Assembly (NCBI GenBank): GCA_946807835.1 | Contig: OX327706.1 | Span: 21,937,001-22,001,000, forward strand | Source: Ailanthus altissimus | Taxonomy: Eukaryota; Streptophyta; Magnoliopsida; Sapindales; Simaroubaceae | Reading direction: 5' to 3' | Length of the DNA stretch: 64,000 nt | Shown here: one piece after another, positions 34,962-51,764 of the stretch | Position numbering within the stretch: position 1 is the stretch's first letter | Layout of the letters: the number at the start of each line of letters is the position of its first letter | Position numbers and translations under genes: made by a program | The notes under the pieces: model-generated | The model's database searches: none | What the model was told of the DNA's origin: nothing | The model's input: only the letters and a program-made list of their open reading frames with translations

Positions 34962-36660
34962 GGAACGAAGAAATAAGAATTGTGATTTGACTTTGGGAGA
35001 TATTCTAGTGTAGTATTAGTATAAGAAGTCTCAGTATGAATTATTCTGGAGATTTGTTTCTTTTGTAGTTAAATTAGTCCCAAGGCACGAACTTCACTTG
35101 ATGGCTTTCGTAATTTGTATAATCTTAAAAAGAATTTGGAGGGGATGCAGATCGAAGGCAAATGGGTCTCTACTCTCTACTCCACCCTTTTATCGACTAT
35201 GTTACAGTTATGTTCAATAAGGACAGACAGTTTGAAAATGAGTTTTAACTGGGCAATTGATCTTAATGATTTCAGTAGTTTTACTCGGTTGCATTTGCAT
35301 CATGTCTTAAAATTATTTAAAAATAAAAAAGAAACTTGTTATGTTCAGTTATATGATGACAGTTCAAAAATGCACCCTATTCTACTTATAGCTTTTTATT
35401 GATGATCTATCTATTTCAATCAATTGCTGATGTTGAACTTGTTTAAGTGTGTGGATGCTAAAGCAGAACGTTGTAGGGTGGGCTTACACTCTTGATATTA
35501 ATTGAAATTTGTGATTATCATAAGACTATTCTTATTACCACGTCTAAAAGGAGGTTCTCTAATATATATATTTGATATATTAAATTTCAATATACACAAC
35601 TTTTGGGTTTAAATTTGTTTATATATTATTTTATTGCTTTAAATATGAATTATTGGTTGAGAATAAGAAATTTATTAAAAAAAAATCTTTCAATTTAATA
35701 AAGAGTCAAGAGAATTTTTCAAAAAAAAAATAGGTTGTCAAAATGTGTGACTTTTAACTATTAATTGCGCCGTGTAAAAATGGGGACTCTCTAAAATTTC
35801 ATATTTTTATTTGGATTCGAATTCCCCTCTTTAAATGGTGCGTGTAATAACAATATATATGTATAAGTAATCCTCAAAAGAAAAAAATTGCGCCGTGTAA
35901 GAATATACCTTTAATAATCTACTGCATTGAAATTCATAATTAGATGCATCTTTGTTTCAATGACACTTCGTGAAGAGAAAATAAGTGAATTTCAAACATG
36001 CCGTACATGAACAAACTCTGTAAGATCCAATAGAATAATTGACGTGCCATGCTTTAAATTATGCTTTAGCTATATTACTTAATAATATTGTAATACATTC
36101 ATTTCTTCTCCATCGATCCAATTTATGGTACTATTAGAGTAAACCAAGATATCTATATAAGAGCATCAACTAAACTACATTTGTAATAAATAAATTCCTT
36201 GTACACAAAAAATCAAAATCTCAACACGCTTTATTATCTGTGTTTGATTGGGGCTAAGAATGAATCACAAAGATTGAGATGATTTAAAAAAAAAAAACTC
36301 TTGATCATAATTAATTTTATAAGCCTAAGAGCATTAAGTAGGTACTTATAAGATTTGGATTCCTTGAAATTGTTAGTTGTAACTTCATAAAATAGAATTT
36401 AGTAATTTTACTTATAAAATTATTAAAATATGTGTGGGTATGAAAAAAATATATGTTTTATATAATATATATATGTACTATTTATTATGGTTGGTTTTTG
36501 CTGAAGCAAGATGATGAAAAATTATTATATTCAATTCTTTGGAGACATGGATTGATAAAAATTCACCTATTTAAATAGTTAAAAAAAAGAACGTAAATGA
36601 TTTTATATTAAGAACTAAGTCGACTAAGGGCGTGGGCAACAATTATACAAAGAATTCGTA
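34962..36660. other. HSFB1 3' region and intergenic DNA
   Basis: The first few hundred bases are presumably the 3' UTR of HSFB1. The open frame 35115-35402 has no recognised homology. Beyond 35500 the DNA is AT-rich with nothing supported. Confidence 0.4.
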
Positions 36661-36675
36661 TGATTTAACGATCTT

Positions 36676-37077
36676 TTATATACTTTTTAAGTAATAATTT
36701 TCGGTATTATTGCATGTAATCATTTTTCTTTTTTTCGAAATAAGAATTTCATTCCACAAAATAGAGTTTGGGATAGAGCATCCTACACCCAAAATAGTAG
36801 CCGCTACAATTACAAAACCTCTTTTCGTCAGCATATATTTTATATCATAATACATTTCACTGTCTAAAATAGAGAGAGATGGATGTATAGTAAGCTTAAC
36901 AGTTCTAAAATTATCAATGATCGGTGAACTCTCGGATTCATTTACAACTCTTTCAAAAATATTACCGAATGGTATACAATGCCTAAAAAGTTGTAGATAT
37001 TCTTTTAATAGTTTCAGTACTTGCGGGATTACTAAGAATATCTTTTTCAAAAAATGTTGATAAATTTCAATTTTCAT
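36676..37077 (-). CDS. Hypothetical 133-codon ORF
   Basis: I do not recognise this protein. It has an ATG start (MKIEIYQHF) and a central part (VKLTIHPSLSILDSEMYYD, then MLTKRGFVIVAATILGVG) that looks less random than most frames in this AT-rich DNA. It lies head-to-head with RCCR, 190 bases before its start. It could be a gene fragment, part of a transposon or chance. Confidence 0.25.
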   Translation of the reverse strand: MKIEIYQHFLKKIFLVIPQVLKLLKEYLQLFRHCIPFGNIFERVVNESESSPIIDNFRTVKLTIHPSLSILDSEMYYDIKYMLTKRGFVIVAATILGVGCSIPNSILWNEILISKKRKMITCNNTENYYLKSI

Positions 37078-37770
37078 TCCACCAACATTAATTGATTAAT
37101 CTTAATTTTTGTTGTAATCCAAAACTGGCCCCTCCTTATTCTATTTCAATTAAATTTTCCCTCCAAAATGTAGCCGTAAGACCAAAGACGATAAAACGAC
37201 TGCGTTCTATAGTTGCCCGTTGTAAATATCTATAAAAGTGGTCAACAGCAATCAGTGAATAAGAACAAATGGCTGTAAAATTAATTCAGTTTTTACACTC
37301 CCAATTCTGCAGCGCTTTCGCTTCCACTTCTAGATATTTAGCTCCGTCAATATCAAAGTCCCGAAGGGCTAAGATCACTAGCTCATCTTCGATGGAATCC
37401 CACAATGAAAGCCGTAAGAAGCTCATGGAATTTCCATATGCCTCCGGACCTGTCAGGAGCCTGATGTTTGATCTTGTATCAACAGTGGAGAATCGCCTCG
37501 ACTTACAGCTGCTCCCTTGTACTCTCCCGCTCGATGTACAACTACAAGAACGAGAGTGGCACTACTCAAGCCTCTCTTTGGATCAGATCCGTCCTCAAAT
37601 CCTCACCGGTATTTTGATTATTTCTTTGTTTTCTTTTGCCTTTTTTATGTATTTGGAATTTATTTGATTAGGAGTTGCTAATTGTATAAACTTTGATTGG
37701 TCTTGGTTAGAATTTGTTGATTCAAAGTTATATTTAAGAATGATTTTGAGTTGAAAATAAATAAAGAGTC

Positions 37771-38445
37771 TGACACAAATCAAATGAGAGAATCAAAAAC
37801 AAAGAGCCAAAAAATAAAAGGCTCAGAGTATGAAACGAGCATTTGCATGCCATGGGGCTGCAACCTTAAAGGACCCAAGCAGTAGCGCGAGCTTAGGGAG
37901 AACCTAGACACCACAACCCAAGTGTGGTAGTGTTGTGGCACCACCATGACACTACAACACCACATTTTCAAGATAATTGTATTTTTTTTTATAGAATATT
38001 CCAACTTCTTTAAGTAGGATTTCGATTCCTACATGCGTGGACTTTTATTTTAACTTTTTTTTAAAGATGTTTTAAAGCTTATATAAATTATTGTAATATT
38101 TTAAAATCATCAAGCATTAAAAAAAAAAACTCCTGAGAGAGAATAAAGAGCTTAAGAACATTTGAGAACTCAGTGTGCAAGAGAGTAATAGAAAATGCTT
38201 GAGTATTGTGTATATAAAAAAATATTGATAGATTTTTTGTGAGAACTTTAGCTATTTAGTATTCCTTAAATTTTTTATTATAAATCTTTATGAATTGTGA
38301 ATACAAGTAGTTAAGATTTTGTAATTCACCGTAAACGTAAGCGTTGTTATTGAACCACGTAACTTTCTTTTACTTTATGTGAGGTTGTTTATCTTTTCGT
38401 GTATGATCTTTTCTATTAGTAGTTACTTGCGAATGAAGTTTCATC
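37771..38445 (+). mobile_element. Copia-type LTR fragment in RCCR intron
   Basis: The sequence has the layout of the LTR-like pieces at 25304 and 52263: a GC-richer start, an AT-rich middle with AAGCTTATATAAATTATTG, and an end with TTATTGAACCACGTAACTTT. No target duplication or partner LTR was found, so edges are approximate. Confidence 0.55.
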
Positions 38446-38719
38446 AAATCAATCAAAAAGTTTTAGAGTACACACTAAAAATTCCATCAATCCTTTTATA
38501 ATTTCATTTTATTAAATAAGAAATCATGTGCTTTTGGATTGTCAGCATGTGATGGGCAAAGTGATGTACTTTATAGAGATATTTAAAATGATAAATGATT
38601 AAGCTTGATAATTTTCTTTAGACATTTAAAAATTGCCAATTTAATTGTAAAAATTAACTAACTTGAAACAAGTTATATATGATATCTTGAACTATATTGA
38701 TCCCAACCATTAAAGTTGC

Positions 38720-41700
38720 TTTTTTTTTTTGGTAATCAACCTGAAGAAGAAATTTTATTGCTTTTATCCAGCATAATACAACTATAGAGAACCCAACACA
38801 ATAAAGAAATGCCTTAAGAAATACAGGGATCAAACAAGACAAATATATATTCAAATCCACAAAATCACCATCCATTTACTACATTATGGTTACTTACATC
38901 CCTTAAACACCAACTCTAAACAACATTCTTAATATTTTGAAAAATAACAATTTCATTAAGATTCTTCTATTGAAACACTGCTTAATTACATTCTTACCAA
39001 ATGGAGTAAATTATGGTATGGAGTGATATTTTTCAAACTTTACTTAAAAGAGACTTGCCTCTAGATTTCTTGGCAAAGAAGAAGATTTTTCTTCTCCAGG
39101 TGAGAGGTTTTCTATGAATTTGATAGATTAAGAGAACCTTTTGTTAGGTGTTGATTATTCTAGGGTGCTTGCATGTGAGATATGTTCATCATACAAAAAA
39201 TATACATATCTCATACATATATGTACACAGCAAAAGATTAAAATTAATACAATGAACACATGTAATACATATTTATCAAATGAAAAACGAGATTGAGAAA
39301 TTTAACCCATAAAGCCTTTGGATTGATTAAGTCCACTATAAAATAAAACTTTGATCAATCCTAGCAATCAACAAGGGTGGGTTTGATTGTCTAGAATAGT
39401 AGTATGTTAATCCAGCATTTAGTTTAACTCTTAAAATTGATTCACAGTTAAACTCTTTAACTTAGTTAAATTTATTTTTTCTTTTATTTAACTCTTGAAT
39501 AAAAATAAATTTAATTTATGTTTTAATGGCTAAATTAATTTGAGAAGATGATGAATATAAAATGTTTTCAACTCTTGAAACACTTCAATTTTTGTTCTTC
39601 ATTTCTCTCTTAATTTTTCAGCCAACCAAAAATATTTATCATTTGTTTTAATCAAATTAAATTAATTTATTTTATCTTTTATTCAATTCTTAAACAATTA
39701 AAACAAATCTATTTTAGTTATTACATTTAGTAACTATTTATATATTTGTTTTGTTGTTCTAACACTTAAAATACAAAACAAAGAATTTTAATTTCTCAAA
39801 TTGAAATGGCCACCAAAATTACAAAATCTAAAAACTTACGAATTTTAAATTTCATTTCCCTTTATATACTAATGCATAAATTTCATACTAATTTGAATTT
39901 CATTTGCATTTAATTTAACTTAACTTAATCATAGTTAACATTTAACCTTAGTTAGGTTAGTTTAACTTAACCCTTAAGTTAATAAATATTTAAACATTTT
40001 AACCATAATTAATTAATTTAACCATGGTTAAGTTAACCTTTACTTAATCATTAAGCAATGTTAACTTAACTTAACTATATGATTAACCTTTAACCATAGT
40101 TCAGTAAAATTATTTATTTAGTAATTAAATAAATAAATATTTATTTTAATTATTTAACAATTAAATAATCATTAAGTAAAATTATATTTATATCCTTACT
40201 AGGTTACCAAGTTAACCTAAAGTGGATCCCACCATTTAACCATATACTTTAGTTAACTTAACATTAGTAAATTACTGAATTTTACTATCTTGAATAATTC
40301 AATACGGTATACTGTCCAAGTGCACAAAGAGTACATTTTATATTGGAACTCTTTAGGTTCACACCCAATCTGTCAAATGAAACTATTCTATGAATCTGTA
40401 ATCGATGTCTCACGCACACGTTACTAATATTACAAATCAGCGTGTTAGACCATAGAAGTTAAGGTCACAACGTATACGTATAATCCTTCCATCATTTATA
40501 CCCTGGATGTGCGAGGATATAGATCAGCACCGTCAAATTCCCGTAAGCACATCATTAATCTTATCTCTAGATTCATATCTCAATAAACAATCTAGGCAAA
40601 CACTTTTGCTATATTGTTTAACCCTGTAGAAAACCCTTTTCTCGGGTTTATGTTTATGGCTACAAGACTTTATGAAATACAATCTCAAAGTATTGGATAT
40701 ACAACTTACCTACGTAAGCTGACGGATCCTGTATCTATGCATACCAGACTCCATGAGCATCGAACCATATCCAGCGACACATAACAGTCAGACCATGAAA
40801 TGTCTCTGATATATCTGAAACCAAAGCATGATGGATCACTCATAAGACCACCGTAGCCCTCATGTCAAAGGACCACGAATACTACTCAACTCGAGAGGAC
40901 CTTTCTTTGACGACTTCATAGGATATCTATTGGGGTCTTCACGAGTCTGTTCAGTATCCAGTCCTAACTAGATACTCGCATGTCTATACAAGCTCTAAAC
41001 TCATGATCAACTAAGAACAACCATCTGAATCAGTCAGATATAGACATACACTAATCTATATAAAGTGAATTCACCGATAAACCCGTATTAGTGAATATAG
41101 ATCAGGGACATAATGTTTGAGACATACTTACATAATGATATTTCTTAACACCTATTATAACTCTTTGCAACTATATCATTATAAGTATACTCTCAGGTCT
41201 TTGTCCTATTATAGATAAGGTTTTAACTATTTAGACCTTGGTGACTCTTATAAACTGATAACTCTTAACAGTGCTAACTCTTAGCATTTATAACTCTTAG
41301 CTTTGCTAACTATTAGTTCTGATCTAAACTCCTTTAGATTAAATTTGAACTCTTTCAGATCAAACAATGTCTATAATGTTACAAGCATTATTTTATATAA
41401 ATTTGATATTAACAATTTTTATTCAAAATATTTATTGTATAAATACTAAACTATTAATATTCATACAATATTAGAATGACACGTAAGCACCAGCTCCAAC
41501 ACCTTTTGCCATATAGTCTTTGAGAAGTCACATTGGAAAAACAGATGTTAAAATATTTCTTTTGCTTTACCACATAGAGGGCAATCTATTGATGGAATGA
41601 AGCCTCATTTGGCTAGTCTCTCTTATATTCAGCCGATTTTGCAGTGCCAACTACGTGATAAAACTATGCCTAGGAACGTTATGGGTTCTTTATAGTAGCT

Positions 41701-42920
41701 TGTACCAGGTTACCTTCGTACCCTTATCTTTTAAGGCTCTCTAAGCACTAGCAATAAAAAACTGTCAATTAGGGAATTCAACCCAGGTAATTTTATTATC
41801 TTTACCATCAATAAGAAAAAAAATTATTTTTAATGTACTCCAAGTTTGAGCAGTGTGCTCATACAAGGGGCTAGGTAAACTCCAAACCCTATTCTTCCAC
41901 ACATCTTTTACCTTTGTACCTCGAAGGATATTTGCATTATTAATATTCACAACGGAGAACTTGTCAGCTATACACCCTCCATTTAGCCACGGGTCAAATC
42001 AGAAGGAGAAGGATGCTCTATCTCCTGGTTTGTAGCAAAACAAATTCTTCACTTTTTCTTTTAATTTTAACAGTTTCCTCCATACCCAACTATAATTTAT
42101 AGGTCTAGTGATGCCCTAAAAGCTAAATCTTCTAAGTTTATTAACAATTACCCATTTTGCCCATAAAGAATATTTCAAAATTACCAAATTCCAAATATAT
42201 TTAATGACCGCTACTTGATTCCATACATGCAATTGTTTGATGCCCATTCTTCCTTTTGATTTTTCCTTACAAACCTCAAACCAACCAACTAGCCCTCTTT
42301 GTAGTTGAGAATCATTCTCATGCCATAAGAACTTCCTACATAAAACTTCTACTACATTTATCACTGCCTTTGAAAGAATGAAAATAAAGCACCAGTAGAC
42401 GTGACCAATTGTTACCGACCTGCATAAGAAAGAGACTTGACCGTCCAACTGATTCTAGCCGTCATCCTTCTAAGTAAGTCTTGACAGTGTTCTTTCTTTT
42501 ACTTCTAGAGATTAAAGGAACGCTTAGGTATTTAACAAATAAGCTACCATACTGAAATTGGGTGTGTCGCAAGATAGATTCTCTAACATTATCAGGAACA
42601 TGTCCAAAAAATATAGAACTCTTATTCTCATTTGGTTGCATACCTAAAACCTTAAAAAAAAAAAAACACCTCTAGAACTTTCTTGAATTGGTCTATTGAC
42701 CTTGAATCACCATGAGAAAACAAGAACAAGTTATCAGCGAACTTGAAGTGGTTCAATTTCATTTCCTTGAAACCCTTAAGAAAAATAAATTGATCTTCGG
42801 GAATGCATCTCAAACTTATAAAGAAAATGCGTCGATAGCAAGGTTCAAAGTTGTTGTTTTGGTTTGACGTGTTGGTGATCTTAAAAGTTTCAAAGCTTTT
42901 GTAAAACAATCGATATTATC
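38720..42920 (-). mobile_element. Dead LINE (L1-type) in RCCR intron
   Basis: On the minus strand, reading from right to left, RT remnants appear. 42909-42652 holds FKFADNLFLFSHGDSRSID, the RT active-site block with FADN for YADD. 42448-42116 holds the thumb region (IYWCFIFIL-like start, then GRMGIKQLHVWNQVAVIKYI). 41950-41765 holds the C-terminal stretch (PLYEHTAQTWSTL). The + strand poly-T at 38720-38730 is probably the 3' poly-A tail. A solo copia LTR (39142-41501) splits it. Stops and shifts throughout make it inactive. Confidence 0.8.
39142..41501 (-). mobile_element. Solo LTR of the 2.4-kb-LTR copia family, second copy
   Basis: The ends are TGTTAGG and CCAACA, flanked by target duplication CCTTT (39137-39141 and 41502-41506). 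The 40270-41501 part aligns well with 27900-29116. It is more diverged than that copy, which suggests an older insertion. It sits inside the LINE, itself inside the RCCR intron. Confidence 0.9.
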
Positions 42921-43916
42921 TAGTTTCATCCTTGCTCCTTTTTCTATGTTCCTTTTTTCGACGTTGCTTACAGTTTGGGATTGAATATCTTTGGGGCATA
43001 ATTGTATGTCTTGCTAGCTCAGCTTTTTTCTAAACCAAATATGTATATATTTTGTGCTAGCTTTGGTAGCATATAGCCTGAGGTTTCAGAAACATTTTAA
43101 TAAGATTGCACCCCACTGCTTGCTAAATATATTGGATAAAATTTGAGATCGAATGCTTGTACTAGGAAGCCAGCTTTCTGTGTTATGTTACTTCCACAAA
43201 CTGAAGCCTGGAACTACTTTTGTTTGTTGTGTTTTTGATCCTCAACTTGAAGCCTATGAGGTCTTTCTTTCGCTTGGTATAGATTTTTAACATAGTTTGG
43301 TTGTGTCAGATTGATTTCATACTGGGAAGTTGGATACATTCTGAGCTACCAATGGGAGGAGCATTGAACATAACAAACTTTTCAGCCTATCTGAACTCTT
43401 CTACAGATGCACCAAACTTCTTAATTGAGCTTATCCAGAGTAGTCCTTCATCTCTTGTCCTCATCCTTGATTTGCCTCCTCGAAAGGATCATGTCCCCTA
43501 TCCCGACTACCTTCACACGTTCTACGAAAGCACACAGTTGGACAAACAAAGGCAAATGCTTGAGAAAGTAACTGAAGTTAGAACCTACTTCTCCTCATCC
43601 CTTTACTTACGTAGTGTTGTCCTACAGAAATTTTGGTCCGCGTAGAAACTGAGGCAGGTGAATCAACTCGCATGGAAGAGATTATAAGAAATCATGTAGA
43701 TCCTGTTGCTAAGGAAGTGGTTGGAATCTGGTTGAATCAGTGTGCTTGTGGAGGAAGAGAAGTAGGGGAGTTAGACAAAGCTTATTTGGACAAGAGAGAT
43801 GGGTTGATTAAGAACAAAACTATTGAGATGATCTAGGCTCAAGCTTCCCAAGACTGTTTGGACCAGAAGTAGCAATAAGGGTTTTAGAAGAGATACGGAA
43901 GGTTTTTAATGCATAA

Positions 43917-45060
43917 GGTACTATACCAATACCTTAGTTTTTGTATGTAATGAATATAATTGCACCCCCACCACACCCCCCCTTCTTACATATAAGTTTA
44001 TTGTTAATAAGAATTTACCCAAGTCTGCTCACTTAACCAGCCAAAGGAGCAAGAGTTACTGGGTATTGATAAGTTTATATATCTATTAATTTTCTGGGTT
44101 TTTGTTTATTGTTGTTTGCTGATGCAACATAATGAACCTGAAAATTATATGGATCAAGCTCATTTGGTTTATAGAAGTTTGTGTTATTGCGGATGTAGCA
44201 CTTAGCGACTGCTTAAATTATAGTATCACTCTGCCATATCTTAAGGAGATGGACAGGAGGTCGAAAGAAGAAGGGTTCTTTTGGTTGGAAACTGGAAATT
44301 TTTTGATCTATTGTCAAAACTGATCGAACGAATTGTAATAGCATCAAGAAGATTTTTTACAGAATTGGAAAGGAAGTATTAATGTGTGCTAAGCATGTTT
44401 TGATTAAGATCTTCCATGTTTGTTTTTGTTGCATCTAAGATGAGTCATTCGAAGACATAAGTAATATTGTTCCTGATTAAAGTCACCAAACTTCACCGAG
44501 GGTATGGAATGAATTGTCCTTCCTTATCCTTCCAATCAGATCGTTTCAGCACAGCTTCTTATTTAGCTGCAAAACACACTCCAGCATTTAAAAGACACTC
44601 CGACATTTAAGTGAATTCTTAACTAAGGAATAAAAAGAATTAATTTCAGAGAGAAAATGAAGGAAAATTACGAGTGAATTGTGAGTTAATGTAAAAATGA
44701 TTCGGAATCTGTAAAAATCAGGCTTCTTATACACCTTGTTATTATTAATATTACATCAAATTATACTTACTAAATATTTTATTAAATCATGTAATTAAAA
44801 TCATCAAAAATATCACTTGACATATTTTACATATACCTTACTTAAATTATAAAATCCTTACAAAAATTTAAAAAAAATATACCTCACTTAAATTATAAAA
44901 TCTTTACAAAAATAAATCACCAAAAACATCATTTTACATATTTATATATACCCTACTTAAATTATAAAATTCTAACAAAAATTTTTAAAAAAAATCCCAT
45001 TTAGACTATAAAATTTTAACCAAAAAAAAAATTGATACTAGTTTAATATCCGTTGAGGTT
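43917..45060. other. RCCR 3' flank with AT-rich repeats
   Basis: Beyond the RCCR stop there is no supported gene; the frame 44132-44323 is unassigned. Between 44800 and 45010 the block ACTTAAATTATAAAATYYTTACAAAAAT recurs three times at about 60-80-base spacing, a short degenerate tandem array. Confidence 0.5.
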
Positions 45061-45149
45061 TGAATAATAAAAGTCTACAAGGCTTACGGCCGTGTAGCCC
45101 CAACTTTTAGACAACGTAGGAAAGAAATTACTCTAATACACCACTTGAT

Positions 45150-45335
45150 TATCGACACGTAGCCGGGGCCACTTTGCAAATGACGCTGACCATCGCCCGC
45201 CCGTTTCCTTCAATTTCAGATAAACATATCATACGTAGACACGTGGTCAGTTTTTCTGAAGCATACACGTGGATAGGGTCCCACTTTTTTTGATTTATCC
45301 ACGTCTATGAAAGCCTACGTTGGGTACCACGTTGG
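45150..45335 (+). promoter_or_regulatory. Cluster of ACGT (ABRE/G-box) motifs upstream of CYP707A
   Basis: ACACGTAG (45155), ACACGTGG (45239-45246), ACACGTGG (45265-45272), CCACGT (45299-45304) and CCACGT (45327-45332) fall within 180 bases in a GC-richer island. ABA-response elements of this type fit a gene for ABA breakdown that is itself induced by ABA. The island lies about 1.4 kb before the CYP707A start, separated from it by AT-rich repeats. Confidence 0.45.
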
Positions 45336-45939
45336 ATCATCCATTATCGACCAAACGGTGGGCGGTGGCAAGAGGCTAATCTTCAACCGTTTGTGACCAG
45401 CGGGTCCCATAATCGGGCATTATTCCATTTGTGGATCACTACCAATAAGGAATCGAGAGAGAAATAAAATGTAATGCTAGAATCTCATGCATCATATATG
45501 TGAATGTGTTTTGTAGTGGTTCTTACAGTTTAGTCTTCAAGACGCGCAGATCATTTCGTAATCCACGGCAAAGAGTGGAGTGGACAGCATCTCTATCTCT
45601 AACATTAACATACGTATGTCTTGTGCGGTCCAATCCAAGTAGCTCTTCGTACAGAAATTATTATTAATACACAGCAAACAGTTGGGGGTACTCAGTAGTC
45701 AGTACTCGTTTGTTAAGTGCAAACCCAAAGAACCAGGAAGCACTGGTGCCACACCCTGTATCAACAAATCAACTTTAATAATTCTATTTCCTCACGTAAC
45801 CCTATTTGTCTTACTTGTATATTCACTGCCAAAATTTTCAGGTGCGTGAATACTTTTATATTTTTTTTAAAAAAAATTTATACAATTGAATGTTTGTACT
45901 TTTAAGATGTGTAAGATAATCTGCACTTATAAAGATTTA

Positions 45940-46510
45940 ATTTTAATATTAATTTTAGTTATTTATTTATTAATTTAAAATTTTATGTTGAGTGATAAAT
46001 TAAAATGATATCAAAATTAAATTTTTGAGTTTAAATTTTTATATTTTTATTTTTAGTTAATTTTTATTAAATTTATTTTAGTTTAAATTTATTCAGATTC
46101 ACGTTTTAAGTAAAAAAAATTATTAAAAAATTATCTTTAATGTTAATATTAAATTTAAATTTTTATTTATTAATTTAAATTTTTTAGTCTAAACTTATTC
46201 AGATCTACATTTTCGTAAAGTAGATCATTAAAAAATTATCTTTAATATTTATATTAGGTTTAGATTTTTATCTATTAACTTTCAAACTTACTTAAATTCA
46301 TGGAGGTTTAGATTTTTATCTATTAACTTTCAAACTTACTTAAATTCATAGTTCATTTAACGGATACTGTTAAAAACTTATTTTTAATATCAATATTTAA
46401 TTTAAATCTTCACTTATCAACTTAAATTTTTTAAAATTGGACTTATATGAATATAAAAAAAATTATTAAAATTTTATTTTTAATATTAATATTGAACTTA
46501 AGTTTTCATC
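45940..46510 (+). repeat. Degenerate AT-rich tandem array in CYP707A promoter
   Basis: Variants of a unit containing TTATCTTTAATATTAATATT and TTATYWATTAAYTTAAATTTT recur about five times. A nearly exact copy of about 50 bases starting GGTTTAGATTTTTATC lies at 46258 and again at 46305. Non-coding. Confidence 0.65.
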
Positions 46511-46640
46511 AATCAATTTAAATTTTTAATTGAGTGATAAATTAATAACACTAAAAAAATATAATATTAAGGACTGTCGTAAATACTTATTATTTATACA
46601 AGATGATAATACAAAGTCTCGTTCCCAAGGCTAGCTCTTC

Positions 46641-46650
46641 ACTCTATATA
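46641..46650 (+). promoter_or_regulatory. Putative TATA box of CYP707A
   Basis: ACTCTATATA lies about 105 bases before the ATG at 46752, giving a leader of about 75 bases. Confidence 0.55.
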
Positions 46651-46751
46651 GTCCCATGCAACAATAGCTCTCTTCGCCACTGAAGCTTAGCGCCTATACA
46701 GTCACTGAAGCATTTGCTCTTGTGAGTGATCAGTGTGAGAAAGAGAGAGAG

Positions 46752-50896
<4,145 letters not shown>

Positions 50897-51728
50897 AGCT
50901 AATCGATCGATGAAAGCCAGCAATTGTAACCCTGTTCGTAGAATTTGAATAATTCTTGCTTGTTGCTTGTTTAATTATAAGAAATATTATATTTTATAAA
51001 TTATATTTTAAATTAATGTATTAAATAATTATTGAGTACGAAATAATATAAATTTTAAAGGTTGAAGAAAAAGAAATTCTCAATTCAATTCTCTTGTGCT
51101 CAACCGCCTTACTTGTAATTGTTATAAACATAATTTTCCTCTCCTTAATAATTAGGAGTTCTCCAAAACAACTTCATATTTGTTATACTCAATTGTAATT
51201 TAATGCTTCTCAATTAACTCAAGCCAATTTTTGTAGTAAGACGTACCTATCTTTACTGTCTTGTCTTGTCTTGGTAAACTTATAACTTAAAGAATATAGT
51301 AGAACAACAATAAATAAAATTGAGTTCTTCGGTCATTCAACGAGCATCAATTTTATATAATTATTTAACATCTCGTTTAAAATAAAAAATATTAAAGTGT
51401 AAAATTATTGTTGAATTGTTGCAATCATAATTTCCACCGAGACCACGAATTGCAACTTTCATGCATATGGAGCCGTTTAGTTAAGATAGTGAAAGGTGCG
51501 ACAGGCTAGCTAAGTAGCTAGGGGCTTTTAATTTGTCGTTTAGTTTGTTTCAAGTTGGGAGGTGAGGCGTGGAGCCTTTGAACTTTGTAACCCCTTCTAA
51601 TGTTTGATCTTGGGGAGCAGCGTCCTGTCTTTGTCTGAACAGTGAAATGCGCTGCACATGTATGTGTGTATATATATATATATATCCACGTCAAATTAAA
51701 TGCACTTGTTGCTTGGTAATATGCAGTA

Positions 51729-51764
<36 letters not shown>

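Larger units (their letters stand above)
37269..43916 (+). pseudogene. RCCR: Red chlorophyll catabolite reductase (ACD2-type), frameshifted
   Basis: RCCR reduces red chlorophyll catabolite in plastids during chlorophyll breakdown; Arabidopsis loss gives spreading cell death. Exon 1 (37269-37608) encodes a Ser-rich plastid-targeting start and MEFPYASGPVRSLMFDL, and exon 2 (43310-43916) encodes IDFILGSWIHSELP and LIELIQSS, with GT-AG ends. Three breaks occur. Near 37542 two bases appear lost, and the family sequence resumes one frame over (NESGTTQASL). One base is missing near 43620 (family resumes VRVETEAGE). One is missing near 43830 (family resumes DLGSSFPRLFG). Allowing for the first break, the exon phases fit. 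The remaining residues are well kept, so decay is recent, or the assembly has indel errors. The neighbours HSFB1, CYP707A and centrin read intact. Confidence 0.9.
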
